This document shows, in pieces, positions 45,855 through 55,135 of a DNA stretch of 64,000 bases (positions are counted from its first letter, which is position 1; each line of letters opens with the position of its first letter). The notes under the pieces were generated by a model. It saw nothing but the letters and a program-made list of their open reading frames with translations. It did no database searches and was not told where the DNA came from. Location: NCBI RefSeq assembly GCF_001592875.1, contig NZ_LSOF01000004.1, positions 36,321 to 100,320 on the forward strand, written 5' to 3'. The stretch comes from Pseudomonas sp. BMS12. GTDB taxonomy: Bacteria > Pseudomonadota > Gammaproteobacteria > Pseudomonadales > Pseudomonadaceae. The translations under genes were made by a program, and so were the position numbers.

Positions 45855-45879
45855 AGGCCTGCCACGATGGCAAGGTCAA
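45855..45879 (-). promoter_or_regulatory. CueR-type (MerR family) promoter/operator of copZ
   Basis: On the minus strand TTGACC (45879-45874) is overlapped by the dyad ACCTTGCC-ATCGT-GGCAGGCCT, the arrangement of copper-responsive CueR promoters with a lengthened spacer. The predicted -10 after 19 bases (GAGGCT) is poor. Confidence 0.6.
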
Positions 45880-45941
45880 GCCCGCGACTTGTCCTGCGCG
45901 CCGGCCTGGACCAAGCTGCTGGGAGACTCGGAGATTGCCGC

Positions 45942-46385
45942 ATGCGCCTATTACCCGCCCTGCTCTGCCTGTTGTGCCTGCCCGCTCTGGCCGACGAAAT
46001 GGTGCCGGAGCCACCCGCCGCACCCACCAATCCGGTGCAGATGGCGCCGATACCGCTGGCGCCCATGACCCTGTCGGCGCCCATCGACTACGGCGTGCTG
46101 ACGGTGTCGCGCGAGCGCCTGGAAGTCTCCACCCCCTGCGACATCGGCCTGTACCTGCAGGGCAACCTGGCGGCGCGCTTGTACCAGGGCCAGTCGGTGA
46201 CGCTCAACCTGCCGCCGGGTGAGGTTCAGGTGCGTCTCGGCCAGCTCGGCGGTGGCGCCTGTCAGCCGCGCTTCGAGCAGCTGCGCAGCCAGACCCTGCA
46301 CATCAATACCGGCGAGGTGCTGAAGTACCGCATCGCCATGGACGCCAACGGCATACGCCTGATCCCGGCGCCGCTGAATTACTGA
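45942..46385 (+). CDS. Exported protein of unknown function between copZ and copA
   Basis: 147 residues with signal peptide MRLLPALLCLLCLPALA and a proline-rich linker (EPPAAPTNPVQMAPIPLAP), then a small beta-rich domain (DIGLYLQGNLAARLYQGQSV, LGGGACQPRFEQLRSQTL). There are two cysteines in the mature part (STPCD, GGACQ), likely a disulfide. GGAG precedes the ATG. It may be linked to copper defence by position, but has no obvious Met/His-rich copper motif. Confidence 0.7.
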   Translation: MRLLPALLCLLCLPALADEMVPEPPAAPTNPVQMAPIPLAPMTLSAPIDYGVLTVSRERLEVSTPCDIGLYLQGNLAARLYQGQSVTLNLPPGEVQVRLGQLGGGACQPRFEQLRSQTLHINTGEVLKYRIAMDANGIRLIPAPLNY

Positions 46386-46402
46386 GTGCGGCATCGCACC
46401 GC

Positions 46403-46433
46403 TTGACCTTACCCAGGCGGCAAGGTTGATCCT
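46403..46433 (+). promoter_or_regulatory. CueR-type (MerR family) promoter of copA
   Basis: TTGACC (46403-46408), then a 19-base spacer and GATCCT. The dyad ACCTTACC-CAGGC-GGCAAGGT (46406-46426) spans the spacer, with the same geometry as the E. coli copA promoter (19-base spacer). It would be bent into an active form by Cu-loaded CueR, whose gene is not in the window. Confidence 0.82.
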
Positions 46434-46460
46434 AGGGGCATATCCATTGGAGTCGTCCCG

Positions 46461-48827
46461 ATGAGCAATCTGCAGACCTTCGACATCCCCATTCGCGGCA
46501 TGACCTGCGCCAGCTGTGCCGGACGCGTCGAGCGCGCCCTGCGCCAGGTGCCCGAGGTGCAGCAGAGCAGCGTCAACCTGGCCAGCGAACAGGCCCGGGT
46601 AACGGCGCCGCGCGAGCGCCTCGACGAACTGCTGGCCGCCGTCGACCACGCCGGTTACTCGGTGCCGCTGCAGCGCCTGGAACTGTCCATCAGCGGCATG
46701 ACCTGCGCCAGCTGCGTCGGCCGCATCGAGCGCGCCCTGAGCAAGGTGGCGGGCGTGCGCAGCGTCAGCGTCAACCTGGCCAGCGAGCGGGCCCATGTCG
46801 AACTCTTGCAGGGCACGGCCAGCAACGCCCTGCTCGCCGCCGTGGAGCAGGCCGGCTACCAGGCCAGCCTGGTTAGCACCGACAAACGCGCGGACAGCGG
46901 GCTGCAGAGGGAGCGCCTGCACCTGTTCCTCGCCCTGCTGCTGGCAGCGCCCCTGATGCTGCCGATGTTCGCCGAATGGGCCGGCCTGCACTGGATGCTG
47001 CCGCCCTGGGTGCAGTTCGCCCTGGCCACGCCGGTGCAGTTCGTCCTCGGCGCGCGCTTCTACAAGGCCGCCTGGAAGGCCATACGCGCCGGCAGCGGCA
47101 ACATGGACCTGCTGGTGGCCCTCGGCACCAGCGCCGGCTATGGACTGAGCCTGTACCTGTGGGCCAGTGCGGGTGAGCATCCGCCACACCTGTATTTCGA
47201 GGCCTCGGCCGTGGTCATCGCCCTGGTGCTATTAGGCAAGTACCTGGAGAGCCGCGCCAAGCGCCAGACCGGCGCCGCCATCCGCGCCCTCGAAGCATTG
47301 CGCCCGGAACAGGCCACACGGCTGATCGACGGCCACGAAGAAAGCGTCGCCATTACCGCCCTGCAACTGGGCGATCAAGTCGTCGTGCGCCCCGGCGAAC
47401 GCTTCCCGGTAGACGGCGAAGTGCTCGAAGGCCACAGCCAGGCCGACGAGGCGCTGATCAGCGGCGAAAGCCTGCCACTGAGCAAGGGGCCGGGCGATCC
47501 GGTGATCGGCGGCGCCATCAACGGCGAAGGCCGGCTGATCGTGCGCGCCACAGCCCTGGGTGGAGAAAGCGTGCTGGCGCGCATCATTCGCCTGGTGGAG
47601 GACGCCCAGGCCGCCAAGGCACCGATCCAGAAGCTGGTAGACCGCATCAGCGCGGTGTTCGTCCCGGTCGTGCTGCTGATCGCCCTCGCCACCCTGGGTG
47701 GCTGGCTGCTGGCCGGCGCCGGCCTGGAACAGGCACTGATCAATGCCGTGGCGGTGCTGGTCATCGCCTGCCCCTGCGCCCTCGGCCTGGCCACGCCGGC
47801 GGCGATCATGGCCGGCACCGGTGTGGCCGCGCGCCACGGCATTCTGATCAAGGATGCCGAAGCCCTGGAACTGGCCCAGCAAGTCTCGGTGGTGGCCTTC
47901 GACAAGACCGGCACCCTCACCTCCGGCCAACCGCGCATCGTCCATCTGGCCACCATGGGTGGCGAAGAAACCGAGCTGCTGCGCCTGGCCGGCGCCCTGC
48001 AACAGGCCAGCGAGCACCCGCTGGCGCATACCGTACTCAAGGCCGTCGAGGAACGCACCATCACCCTGCCGGCCGTAACGGCCAGTCAGGTGCTGGCTGG
48101 CCGCGGTATACGTGGCGAGGTGGAAGGCCAGGTGCTGGCCCTGGGCAACCAGCGCCTGCTCGATGAATTGAGCCTGAGCAGCGACCTGCAGGAAAACGCC
48201 ACGACCTGGGAAGCCGAGGGCCGCACCCTGTCCTGGTTGCTGCAACTGCAGCCGCAGCCGCAGGTAATGGGCCTGCTGGCCTTCGGCGACAGCCTCAAGG
48301 AAGGCGCGCAACCGGCCATCGCCGAGCTGCACCGACGTGGCATCGAATGCCACCTGATCAGCGGCGACAACGCCGGCAGTGCCAACGCAGTCGGCCGCGC
48401 CCTGGGCATCGATCAGGTGCACGCCCAGGTGCTGCCAGCGGACAAGGCCGCGCACATCGCCGCGCTGAAACAAGACGGCACGCACGTAGCCATGGTCGGT
48501 GATGGCATCAACGACGCCCCGGCCCTGGCCGCCGCCGATGTCGGCATCGCCATGGGCGGTGGCACCGATGTGGCCATGCATGCTGCCGGCATCACCCTGA
48601 TGCGCGGCGACCCGCGTCTGGTACCGGCCGCCCTGGAAATCAGCCACCGCACCTGGCGCAAGATCCAGCAAAACCTGTTCTGGGCCTTCGTCTACAACCT
48701 CGTGGGCATCCCACTGGCCGCAGCCGGCCTGCTCAACCCCATGGTCGCCGGCGCCGCCATGGCGCTGTCCAGCGTCAGCGTGGTGAGCAATGCCCTGCTG
48801 CTGAATACCTGGAAGCCAGAACAGTAA
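46461..48827 (+). CDS. copA: Cu(I)-exporting P1B-type ATPase
   Basis: 788-residue inner-membrane copper exporter. Two N-terminal HMA domains each have GMTCASC (Cys16/19 and Cys82/85). Eight membrane helices follow. The metal-transport motif is Cys437-Pro-Cys439 (IACPCALGLATPAA), the phosphorylated Asp481 is in DKTGTLTSG, and the HP locus (SEHPLAHTVL) and GDGINDAPALAAADVGIAMG are intact. It is expressed from a CueR-type promoter, with the CopZ chaperone nearby. Confidence 0.96.
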   Translation: MSNLQTFDIPIRGMTCASCAGRVERALRQVPEVQQSSVNLASEQARVTAPRERLDELLAAVDHAGYSVPLQRLELSISGMTCASCVGRIERALSKVAGVRSVSVNLASERAHVELLQGTASNALLAAVEQAGYQASLVSTDKRADSGLQRERLHLFLALLLAAPLMLPMFAEWAGLHWMLPPWVQFALATPVQFVLGARFYKAAWKAIRAGSGNMDLLVALGTSAGYGLSLYLWASAGEHPPHLYFEASAVVIALVLLGKYLESRAKRQTGAAIRALEALRPEQATRLIDGHEESVAITALQLGDQVVVRPGERFPVDGEVLEGHSQADEALISGESLPLSKGPGDPVIGGAINGEGRLIVRATALGGESVLARIIRLVEDAQAAKAPIQKLVDRISAVFVPVVLLIALATLGGWLLAGAGLEQALINAVAVLVIACPCALGLATPAAIMAGTGVAARHGILIKDAEALELAQQVSVVAFDKTGTLTSGQPRIVHLATMGGEETELLRLAGALQQASEHPLAHTVLKAVEERTITLPAVTASQVLAGRGIRGEVEGQVLALGNQRLLDELSLSSDLQENATTWEAEGRTLSWLLQLQPQPQVMGLLAFGDSLKEGAQPAIAELHRRGIECHLISGDNAGSANAVGRALGIDQVHAQVLPADKAAHIAALKQDGTHVAMVGDGINDAPALAAADVGIAMGGGTDVAMHAAGITLMRGDPRLVPAALEISHRTWRKIQQNLFWAFVYNLVGIPLAAAGLLNPMVAGAAMALSSVSVVSNALLLNTWKPEQ

Positions 48828-48842
48828 TTGGGTGAACCATCT

Positions 48843-49559
48843 TCACTCCGGCACCTCGACACGCACCCGCACCGCGTCGTGGCGCCAGTATTCCACGTCG
48901 CAGTCAATGATCCGTCCATGCTGGTCGCGATTGACGCGGGTAATGCACAGCGCCGGGCTACCCGGTGCCGCCTTCAGGTTGGCTGCGGCGTCGGCAGGCA
49001 GGGCCGTCGGCAGTATGTCGAAGGCCACGCGCCCGTAATGAATGCCGTACTGGCTCTCGTACATCTCGGTCAGCGAGGCGGTCAGGTCGTTATCGAGGAT
49101 GCCGGGGAAATAGGCCGGGTTCAGGTAATGCTCGACATACAGCACCAGACGACTGTCGATACGCCGCACCCGACGAATCTGCTGTACCGCCGATAACGCC
49201 GGCAAGCCCAGACGCGCACAGATATCCACTGGCGCCGGCATCAGTCGCGCACTCAATACCTCGGTGGACGGTACCCGCCCCTGCTCGCGGACCATGGCAT
49301 GGAAGTGGCTGCGCACCAGCGGGTTGTAGTCCAGCCGCCGCGGTGAAACGAACCAGCCACGTCGTTCCTCGCGATAGATCAGTCCCTCCGACTCCAGTTG
49401 CCCGAGCGCCTCGCGCAGGGTGATGCGCGTGGTTTCGAACAGCTCGCTGAGCTTGCGCTCAGCCGGTAGCTTGCCGCCTTGCGGCAGCAGGCCATGGTCA
49501 ATCTGCTCCTGTAGCGCACGGCAGATGGCGGTGACGGTGCGAGGCGCTTCTTCGCGCAT
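48843..49559 (-). CDS. GntR/HutC-family regulator with UTRA domain
   Basis: 238 residues: winged HTH (GKLPAERKLSELFETTRITL, REALGQLESEGLIYREERR) and a C-terminal UTRA ligand domain (VLSARLMPAPVDICARLGLP ... YVEHYLNPAYFPGI). The ATG at 49559 has GGAG six bases upstream; ATG 49571 and GTG 49589 are less likely. Divergent from the transporter operon at 49870, and a UTRA-type operator lies between. Similar regulators (PhnR, PhnF) respond to phosphonates or phosphate esters. Confidence 0.85.
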   Translation of the reverse strand: MREEAPRTVTAICRALQEQIDHGLLPQGGKLPAERKLSELFETTRITLREALGQLESEGLIYREERRGWFVSPRRLDYNPLVRSHFHAMVREQGRVPSTEVLSARLMPAPVDICARLGLPALSAVQQIRRVRRIDSRLVLYVEHYLNPAYFPGILDNDLTASLTEMYESQYGIHYGRVAFDILPTALPADAAANLKAAPGSPALCITRVNRDQHGRIIDCDVEYWRHDAVRVRVEVPE

Positions 49560-49831
49560 GCATTTCTCCATTCTGGAATAGACCAGCACCAGGAAGGTGC
49601 ATGGCCGCTGGGCAGTGGCGCCATGCTAGGCAGCCTATATGACTGATAGATGACAACTCCAGCGGCTGTCCACATACCTGCATGCCGCGTGCCATGGTTA
49701 TCGGCACAAATCAGGTAAATCAGTTACTTAGCCATGGTCTACGCTTTCCTGCGCGGTGCGCCGGATGAAGATCGCCGCTCACTCGCCATAAAAGCGTCAC
49801 AAAAGGCCTCTAGATTTGGCCTGGGTCTTGC

Positions 49832-49843
49832 TGATCTAGACCA
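49832..49843. promoter_or_regulatory. UTRA/GntR operator candidate
   Basis: TGATCTAGACCA, one base from the perfect palindrome TGGTCTAGACCA and close to the TGGTATAGACCA type bound by HutC-subfamily regulators. A second half-like TCTAGAT lies at 49809. It is placed 27 bases before the ATG of the binding-protein gene. Confidence 0.55.
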
Positions 49844-49869
49844 ACCGTTCATCTGACAAGGAGCTCCAC

Positions 49870-50925
49870 ATGAAACGCCTGCTGCTGGCTTCACTGATGG
49901 GATCGGCCATTGTTCTGGGCAACCAGGCCATGGCCAGCGACGACTTGAAAGCACTGGAACAAGCCGCCCGCGCCGAGGGCGAAGTGAACAGCGTCGGCAT
50001 GCCCGACAGCTGGGCCAACTGGAAAGACACCTGGGTCGACCTGGGCAAGCTGTATGGCCTCAAGCACATGGACACCGACATGAGCTCGGCCCAGGAAATC
50101 GCCAAGTTCGATGCCGAGAAAGACAACGCCACCGCCGATATCGGTGACGTCGGCGCGGCCTTCGGCCCCATTGCCGTACAGAAAGGCGTGACCCAGCCCT
50201 ACAAGCCGAGCACCTGGGAGCAGATCCCGGCCTGGGCCAAGGATCAGGACGGCCACTGGATGCTGGCCTACACCGGCTCCATCGCCTTCATCGTCAACAA
50301 GCAACTGGTCAAGCAGCCGCCCAAGTCCTGGGCCGAACTGAAGCAGGGCAAATACAAGGTCGCCATCGGTGATGTCAGCGCCGCCGCCCAGGCGGTCAAC
50401 GGTGTACTGGCTGCAGCCATCGCCAACGGCGGCGACGAGAAGAACATCCAGCCGGGACTGGACTTCTTCGCCGACATCGCCAAGCAGGGCCGCCTGTCGC
50501 TGTCCAACCCGACCATCCAGACCCTGGAGAAAGGCGAAGTGGAAGTCGGCGTGGTGTGGGACTTCAACGGTCTGAGCTACCGCGACCAGATCGACCCGAG
50601 CCGTTTCGAGGTACTGATCCCGTCCGATGGCTCGGTGATCTCCGGCTACACCACCGTGATCAACAAGTACGCCAAGCACCCGAACGCGGCCAAGCTGGCG
50701 CGCGAGTACATCCTCAGCGACGCCGGCCAGATCAACCTGGCCAAGGGCAACGCCCGGCCGATCCGCGCCGAGCACCTGACCCTGCCGGCCGAGGTGCAGG
50801 CCAAGCTGCTGCCCAACGAGCAGTACGCCAAGGTCCAGCCGATCAAGGATGCCGCCGCCTGGGAAGCCACCTCCAAGGCCCTGCCGCAGCTGTGGCAGGA
50901 AAACGTGATCATCGAAATGCAGTAA
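49870..50925 (+). CDS. ABC transporter substrate-binding protein (Fe/putrescine/2-AEP type)
   Basis: 351-residue periplasmic protein with signal peptide ending NQAMA. The type 1/6 extracellular solute-binding fold: KALEQAARAEGEVNSVGMPDSW, ATADIGDVGAAFGPIAVQKG, YTGSIAFIVNK, VVWDFNGLSYRDQ, SGYTTVINKYAKHPNAA. Relatives carry polyamines, ferric ions or 2-aminoethylphosphonate. First gene of an operon with two permeases, an ATPase and two phosphatase-like enzymes, which suggests an organophosphorus ligand. GGAG precedes the ATG. Confidence 0.88.
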   Translation: MKRLLLASLMGSAIVLGNQAMASDDLKALEQAARAEGEVNSVGMPDSWANWKDTWVDLGKLYGLKHMDTDMSSAQEIAKFDAEKDNATADIGDVGAAFGPIAVQKGVTQPYKPSTWEQIPAWAKDQDGHWMLAYTGSIAFIVNKQLVKQPPKSWAELKQGKYKVAIGDVSAAAQAVNGVLAAAIANGGDEKNIQPGLDFFADIAKQGRLSLSNPTIQTLEKGEVEVGVVWDFNGLSYRDQIDPSRFEVLIPSDGSVISGYTTVINKYAKHPNAAKLAREYILSDAGQINLAKGNARPIRAEHLTLPAEVQAKLLPNEQYAKVQPIKDAAAWEATSKALPQLWQENVIIEMQ

Positions 50926-50988
50926 GCGGTACTTCCGAGGGCGAGCCCCGTCACTGGACTCGCCCTCGGATGCCTCTGGAGAAACTCG

Positions 50989-51795
50989 ATGAAGCACAAA
51001 GTCATTCTGGTGGTCCTGGATGGCCTCAACTACGAGGTCGCCCGGCATGCCCTGGGCCATCTGCAAGCTTACTGCGGCGCCGGCCGCGCCATGCTGTACA
51101 AGCTCGAATGCGAGCTGCCCGCACTGTCGCGGCCGCTCTACGAATGCATCATGACCGGCGTGACGCCGATCGACAGCGGCGTGGTGCATAACGATGTGGT
51201 GCGCCTGTCCAAGGAACGCAGCATCTTCCACTATGCCCGCGAGGCCGATCTGACCACCGCTGCGGCGGCCTATCACTGGATGAGCGAGCTGTATAACCGC
51301 GCGCCCTTCGTCGCCGCCCGCGACCGCCACACCCACGACGCGGCGCTGCCGATCCAGCATGGTCACTTCTATTACGTCGACCACTATCCGGACTCGCACC
51401 TGTTCGCCGATGCCGAAAGCCTGCGCCTGGCGCATACACCGGATTTTCTGCTGGTGCACCCGATGAACATCGACGACGCCGGGCACAAGCACGGCCTCGA
51501 CTCACCGCAATATCGCAACAGCGCGCGCATGGCCGACGTCATCCTCGCCGACTATCTGCAGGGCTGGCTGGATGCCGGTTATCAGGTGCTGGTGACCGCC
51601 GACCACGGCATGAACAACGACCGCTCGCACAACGGCCTGCTGGCCGAAGAGCGCGAGGTACCACTGCTGGTATTGGGCGAAGCCTTCAGCCTCGACCCGC
51701 ACGCCCGCCCACGGCAGACCGAGCTATGCGGCACCGTCTGCACCCTGCTCGGCGTGGCCCACGACAAACCCCTGTGCAAGGAACTGCTCAAGTGA
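50989..51795 (+). CDS. Alkaline phosphatase superfamily enzyme (phosphodiesterase/phosphonate hydrolase-like)
   Basis: 268 residues, no signal peptide, so cytoplasmic. Metal ligands and nucleophile of the superfamily can be placed: Asp11 in VVLDGL, Ser47 in LPALSRPLYECIMTG (nucleophile position), Asp163/His166 in MNIDDAGHKHG, Asp205-His206 in VTADHGMNND. The family includes nucleotide pyrophosphatases and phosphonoacetate hydrolase; this one is short. Its place between the binding protein and permease genes points to cleavage of the imported compound. Exact substrate unknown. Confidence 0.82.
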   Translation: MKHKVILVVLDGLNYEVARHALGHLQAYCGAGRAMLYKLECELPALSRPLYECIMTGVTPIDSGVVHNDVVRLSKERSIFHYAREADLTTAAAAYHWMSELYNRAPFVAARDRHTHDAALPIQHGHFYYVDHYPDSHLFADAESLRLAHTPDFLLVHPMNIDDAGHKHGLDSPQYRNSARMADVILADYLQGWLDAGYQVLVTADHGMNNDRSHNGLLAEEREVPLLVLGEAFSLDPHARPRQTELCGTVCTLLGVAHDKPLCKELLK

Positions 51796-52634
51796 CAGTC
51801 GCACTACGCGGCAAATGGTTGGCCCTGTTGTGCCTGCTGCCCTTTGCCGTCTTCTTCTTCGCCTTCCAGATCGCCCCGCTGTTGTGGGTCGCCATCAACA
51901 GCCTGATTGTCGGTGACGCCTGGAGCCTGGGTAACTTCAGCAAGATCTTCGCCTCCAAGTTCTACCTGCAGGCGATCAAGCACAGCCTGCAGATCGCCTT
52001 CTGGTCGAGCCTGTTCGGCATCATCATCGCCATCCTCGGCAGCTATTCGCTGCACCAGGTGGACTCGAAGCTGCGCGACTTCGTCATGGCCTTCTCCAAC
52101 ATGACCAGCAACTTCGCCGGCGTGCCGCTGGCCTTCGCCTTCATCATCCTGCTCGGCTTCAATGGTGCGCTGACCCTGCTGCTCAAACAGGCCGGGCTGA
52201 TCGAGGACTTCAACCTCTACTCCAAGGCCGGGCTGATCGTGCTCTACACCTACTTCCAGATTCCCCTCGGCGTGCTGCTGCTCTACCCCGCCTTCGATGC
52301 CCTGCGCGAGGACTGGCGCGAGTCGGCCCAGCTGCTCGGCGCAGGTACCTTGGACTTCTGGCGCCATATCGGCCTGCCGGTGCTGACCCCGGCGCTGCTC
52401 GGCACCTTCGTCATCCTGCTGGCCAACGCCCTGGGCGCCTACGCCACGGTGTACTACCTGACCACCGGCAATTTCAACGTGATGCCGATCCGCATCGCCG
52501 GCCTGGTGGCTGGCGACATCAGCCTAGACCCCAACCTGGCCAGCGCCCTGGCCATGGTCCTGGTCGGCCTGATGGCGCTAATCACTGCAGTCCACCAGTG
52601 GCTGCTGCGCAGGAGTTACCACGATGCGCGCTGA
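51792..52634 (+). CDS. ABC transporter permease 1
   Basis: 280 residues with six helices, and the ABC inner-membrane EAA-type loop EDWRESAQLLGAGTLDFWRH (EAA...G). The GTG start overlaps the preceding stop codon (GTGA) with AAGGA upstream. Pairs with permease 2 as a heterodimer. Confidence 0.92.
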   Translation: MTVALRGKWLALLCLLPFAVFFFAFQIAPLLWVAINSLIVGDAWSLGNFSKIFASKFYLQAIKHSLQIAFWSSLFGIIIAILGSYSLHQVDSKLRDFVMAFSNMTSNFAGVPLAFAFIILLGFNGALTLLLKQAGLIEDFNLYSKAGLIVLYTYFQIPLGVLLLYPAFDALREDWRESAQLLGAGTLDFWRHIGLPVLTPALLGTFVILLANALGAYATVYYLTTGNFNVMPIRIAGLVAGDISLDPNLASALAMVLVGLMALITAVHQWLLRRSYHDAR

Positions 52635-53418
52635 AGCCCGACCCGCTGCCCTCTACCACCGCGTGGTGGTCTGGCTACTGTTCCTGATCCTGCTGCTGCC
52701 ACTGGCCGCGACCTTTCTCTACTCCATCTCCACCAGCTGGTCGGCGACCATCCTGCCGGATGGCCTGACGCTCAAGTGGTATCTGGCGCTGTGGAGCGAC
52801 AGCCGCTTTCTCGCCGCCTTCGGTCAGTCGCTGCTGGTGTGCTTCGGTGCACTGCTGCTGGCGATAGTGCTGATCCTGCCGCTGCTGTTCGTGGTGCACT
52901 ACCACTTCCCCAGGCTCGACGCGCTGATGAATATCCTCATCCTGCTGCCGTTTGCCGTACCACCGGTGGTGTCCTCGGTGGGCCTGTTGCAGGTGTACGG
53001 CTCCGGCCCGCTGGCGATGGTCGGCACGCCGTGGATCCTGATCGGCTGCTACTTCACCGTGGCGCTGCCGTTCATGTACCGGGCCATCACCAACAACCTG
53101 CAGGCGATCAACCTGCGCGACCTGATGGACGCCGCCCACCTGCTCGGCGCCAGCACCTGGAAGGCCGCCTTTCTGGTGGTGCTGCCCAACCTGCGCAACG
53201 GCTTGATGGTGTCGCTGTTCCTCTCCTTCAGTTTCCTGTTCGGTGAGTTCGTGTTCGCCAACCTGCTGGTCGGCACCCGCTACGAGACCCTGCAGGTTTA
53301 CCTGAACAACATGCGCAACAGCAGCGGCCACTTCAACAGCGCACTGGTCATCTCCTACTTCTTCTTCGTACTGGTCTTCACCTGGGCGGCAACCCGCCTG
53401 AATAAGGACAAGGCATGA
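52624..53418 (+). CDS. ABC transporter permease 2
   Basis: 264 residues, six helices. The EAA-type loop is NLRDLMDAAHLLGASTWKAA. Starts 11 bases inside permease 1 and ends 4 bases inside the ATPase gene, so all are translationally coupled. Confidence 0.92.
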   Translation: MRAEARPAALYHRVVVWLLFLILLLPLAATFLYSISTSWSATILPDGLTLKWYLALWSDSRFLAAFGQSLLVCFGALLLAIVLILPLLFVVHYHFPRLDALMNILILLPFAVPPVVSSVGLLQVYGSGPLAMVGTPWILIGCYFTVALPFMYRAITNNLQAINLRDLMDAAHLLGASTWKAAFLVVLPNLRNGLMVSLFLSFSFLFGEFVFANLLVGTRYETLQVYLNNMRNSSGHFNSALVISYFFFVLVFTWAATRLNKDKA

Positions 53419-54404
53419 GTTACCTCTCCATTCGCAATCTGCACAAAAGCTACGGCAGCACCTCGATCTTCAGCGACATCAACTGCGAGATCGCCCAGGG
53501 CGAGTTCGTCACCCTGCTCGGCCCCTCCGGCTGCGGCAAGTCCACCCTGCTGCGCTGCATCGCCGGCCTCACCGAAGTGGATGGCGGACAGATCCTGCTC
53601 GGCGAAGAAGACCTGGTGCCACAGGCACCACAGAAACGCGGCATTGGCATGGTGTTCCAGAGTTACGCGCTGTTCCCCAACATGACCGTGCAGCAGAACG
53701 TCGCCTTCGGCCTGCGCATGCAGAAGGTCGGCAAGGACGAGACCGCGCAGCAGGTCGCCGAAGTGCTGCGCCTGGTGGAACTGGGCGACTTCGCCGCGCG
53801 CTACCCGCACCAACTTTCCGGCGGCCAGTGCCAGCGTGTGGCGCTGGCTCGCTCGCTGGTCACCCGCCCGCGCCTGCTGCTGCTCGACGAGCCGCTGTCG
53901 GCGCTCGACGCGCGCATCCGCAAGCACCTGCGCGAGCAGATCCGCGCCATCCAGCAGGAGCTGGGCCTGACCACCATCTTCGTCACCCACGACCAGGAAG
54001 AAGCGCTGACCATGAGCGACCGCATCTTCCTTATGAACGCCGGTAAGATCGTCCAGAGCGGCGATGCCGAGACCCTCTATACCTCTCCGGTGGATGCCTT
54101 CGCGGCCGGTTTCATCGGCAACTACAACCTGCTCGACGCCGACGCCGCCAGCCGCCTGCTGCTACGCCCGGTGCACAAGCGCATCGCCATTCGCCCGGAA
54201 GCCATCCAGCTGCACGACAGTGGCGCCATTGCCGCCGAAGTGCTCGGTCACAGCCTGCTCGGCAACGTGGTGCGCTACAGGGTGTCGGCCAACGGTGTGG
54301 AGCTGCTGGTCGATGTCCTCAACCGCAGCGAAGGCGCGCTGATCGGCAAAGGCCAGTGCATCGGCCTGACCATAGACCACGACGCGATCCGGGAGGTGGC
54401 GTGA
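53415..54404 (+). CDS. ABC transporter ATP-binding protein
   Basis: 329 residues of the PotA/FbpC type. Walker A GPSGCGKST, Q-loop VFQSYALFPNMTVQQN, signature LSGGQCQRVALARSL, Walker B LLLLDEPLSALD, H-loop FVTHDQEEALT, then a short TOBE-like C-terminal region (about 245-325) that may bind a regulator or ligand. The stop overlaps the next ATG (TGATG). Confidence 0.95.
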   Translation: MSYLSIRNLHKSYGSTSIFSDINCEIAQGEFVTLLGPSGCGKSTLLRCIAGLTEVDGGQILLGEEDLVPQAPQKRGIGMVFQSYALFPNMTVQQNVAFGLRMQKVGKDETAQQVAEVLRLVELGDFAARYPHQLSGGQCQRVALARSLVTRPRLLLLDEPLSALDARIRKHLREQIRAIQQELGLTTIFVTHDQEEALTMSDRIFLMNAGKIVQSGDAETLYTSPVDAFAAGFIGNYNLLDADAASRLLLRPVHKRIAIRPEAIQLHDSGAIAAEVLGHSLLGNVVRYRVSANGVELLVDVLNRSEGALIGKGQCIGLTIDHDAIREVA

Positions 54405-55057
54405 TGGCCCTGGCGATCTTCGACCTCGACGAGACCCTGATCCACGGTGACTGCGCCTCGCTGTGGGCGCAGCATATGGCCGCCATCCAGTGGGTGGATG
54501 CTGACAGTTTCCTCGCCCGCGAACAGGAGCTGATGACGCTCTACTCCAGAGGCGAGCTGGCCATGGAGGACTACATGGCCTTCACCCTGTCACCGCTGGT
54601 CGGGCGTACCCCGGAAGAGGTCGAATTCATCGTCGGCCCCTTCGTCGAGGACGCCATCGAACCGATCATCTATTCCGACGCCATGCGTTGCCTGGCCAGC
54701 CATCGCGCCGCCGGCGACCGCCTGCTGGTGATCTCCGCCTCGGCGCATTTCCTGGTCAGCGCCATCGCCGAGCGTCTGGGAATAGACGAGGTGCTGGCCA
54801 TCGACTGCGAACTGCAACACGGCTGCTACAGCGGCAGGACCCAAGGCGTGCTGACCTACCGCGAGGGCAAGGTCACCCGCCTGCAGGCCTGGCTCGCCGA
54901 GCAGGGCGAGACGCTGGCCGCGGCGCACTTCTACTCGGACTCGCGCAACGACCTGCCGCTGCTGCAACAGGTACCGCACCCTCATGCGGTCAACCCCGAC
55001 GCGACGCTCAGGGCCCATGCCGAGCAGCATGGCTGGGAGATCCTCAGCTGGAAGTAA
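54404..55057 (+). CDS. HAD-superfamily phosphatase (SerB-like, subfamily IB)
   Basis: 217 residues. HAD motif I FDLDETLIHGD (Asp7 nucleophile, Asp9), motif II LLVISASAHFLV, motif III lysine in YREGKVTRL, motif IV YSDSRNDLPLL. Its last position in the ABC operon with GGGAGG and a TGATG overlap suggests it acts on the same imported organophosphate, perhaps after the phosphodiesterase step. Alternative: phosphoserine or related monoester hydrolysis unconnected to the transporter. Confidence 0.85.
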   Translation: MALAIFDLDETLIHGDCASLWAQHMAAIQWVDADSFLAREQELMTLYSRGELAMEDYMAFTLSPLVGRTPEEVEFIVGPFVEDAIEPIIYSDAMRCLASHRAAGDRLLVISASAHFLVSAIAERLGIDEVLAIDCELQHGCYSGRTQGVLTYREGKVTRLQAWLAEQGETLAAAHFYSDSRNDLPLLQQVPHPHAVNPDATLRAHAEQHGWEILSWK

Positions 55058-55135
55058 ACCAGGAGCGCGCTCTGCTCGCGACGCCGGCGCACGGCACTGC
55101 TTCGCGGGCAGAACCCAGTTCTGGCCAGATCACCC

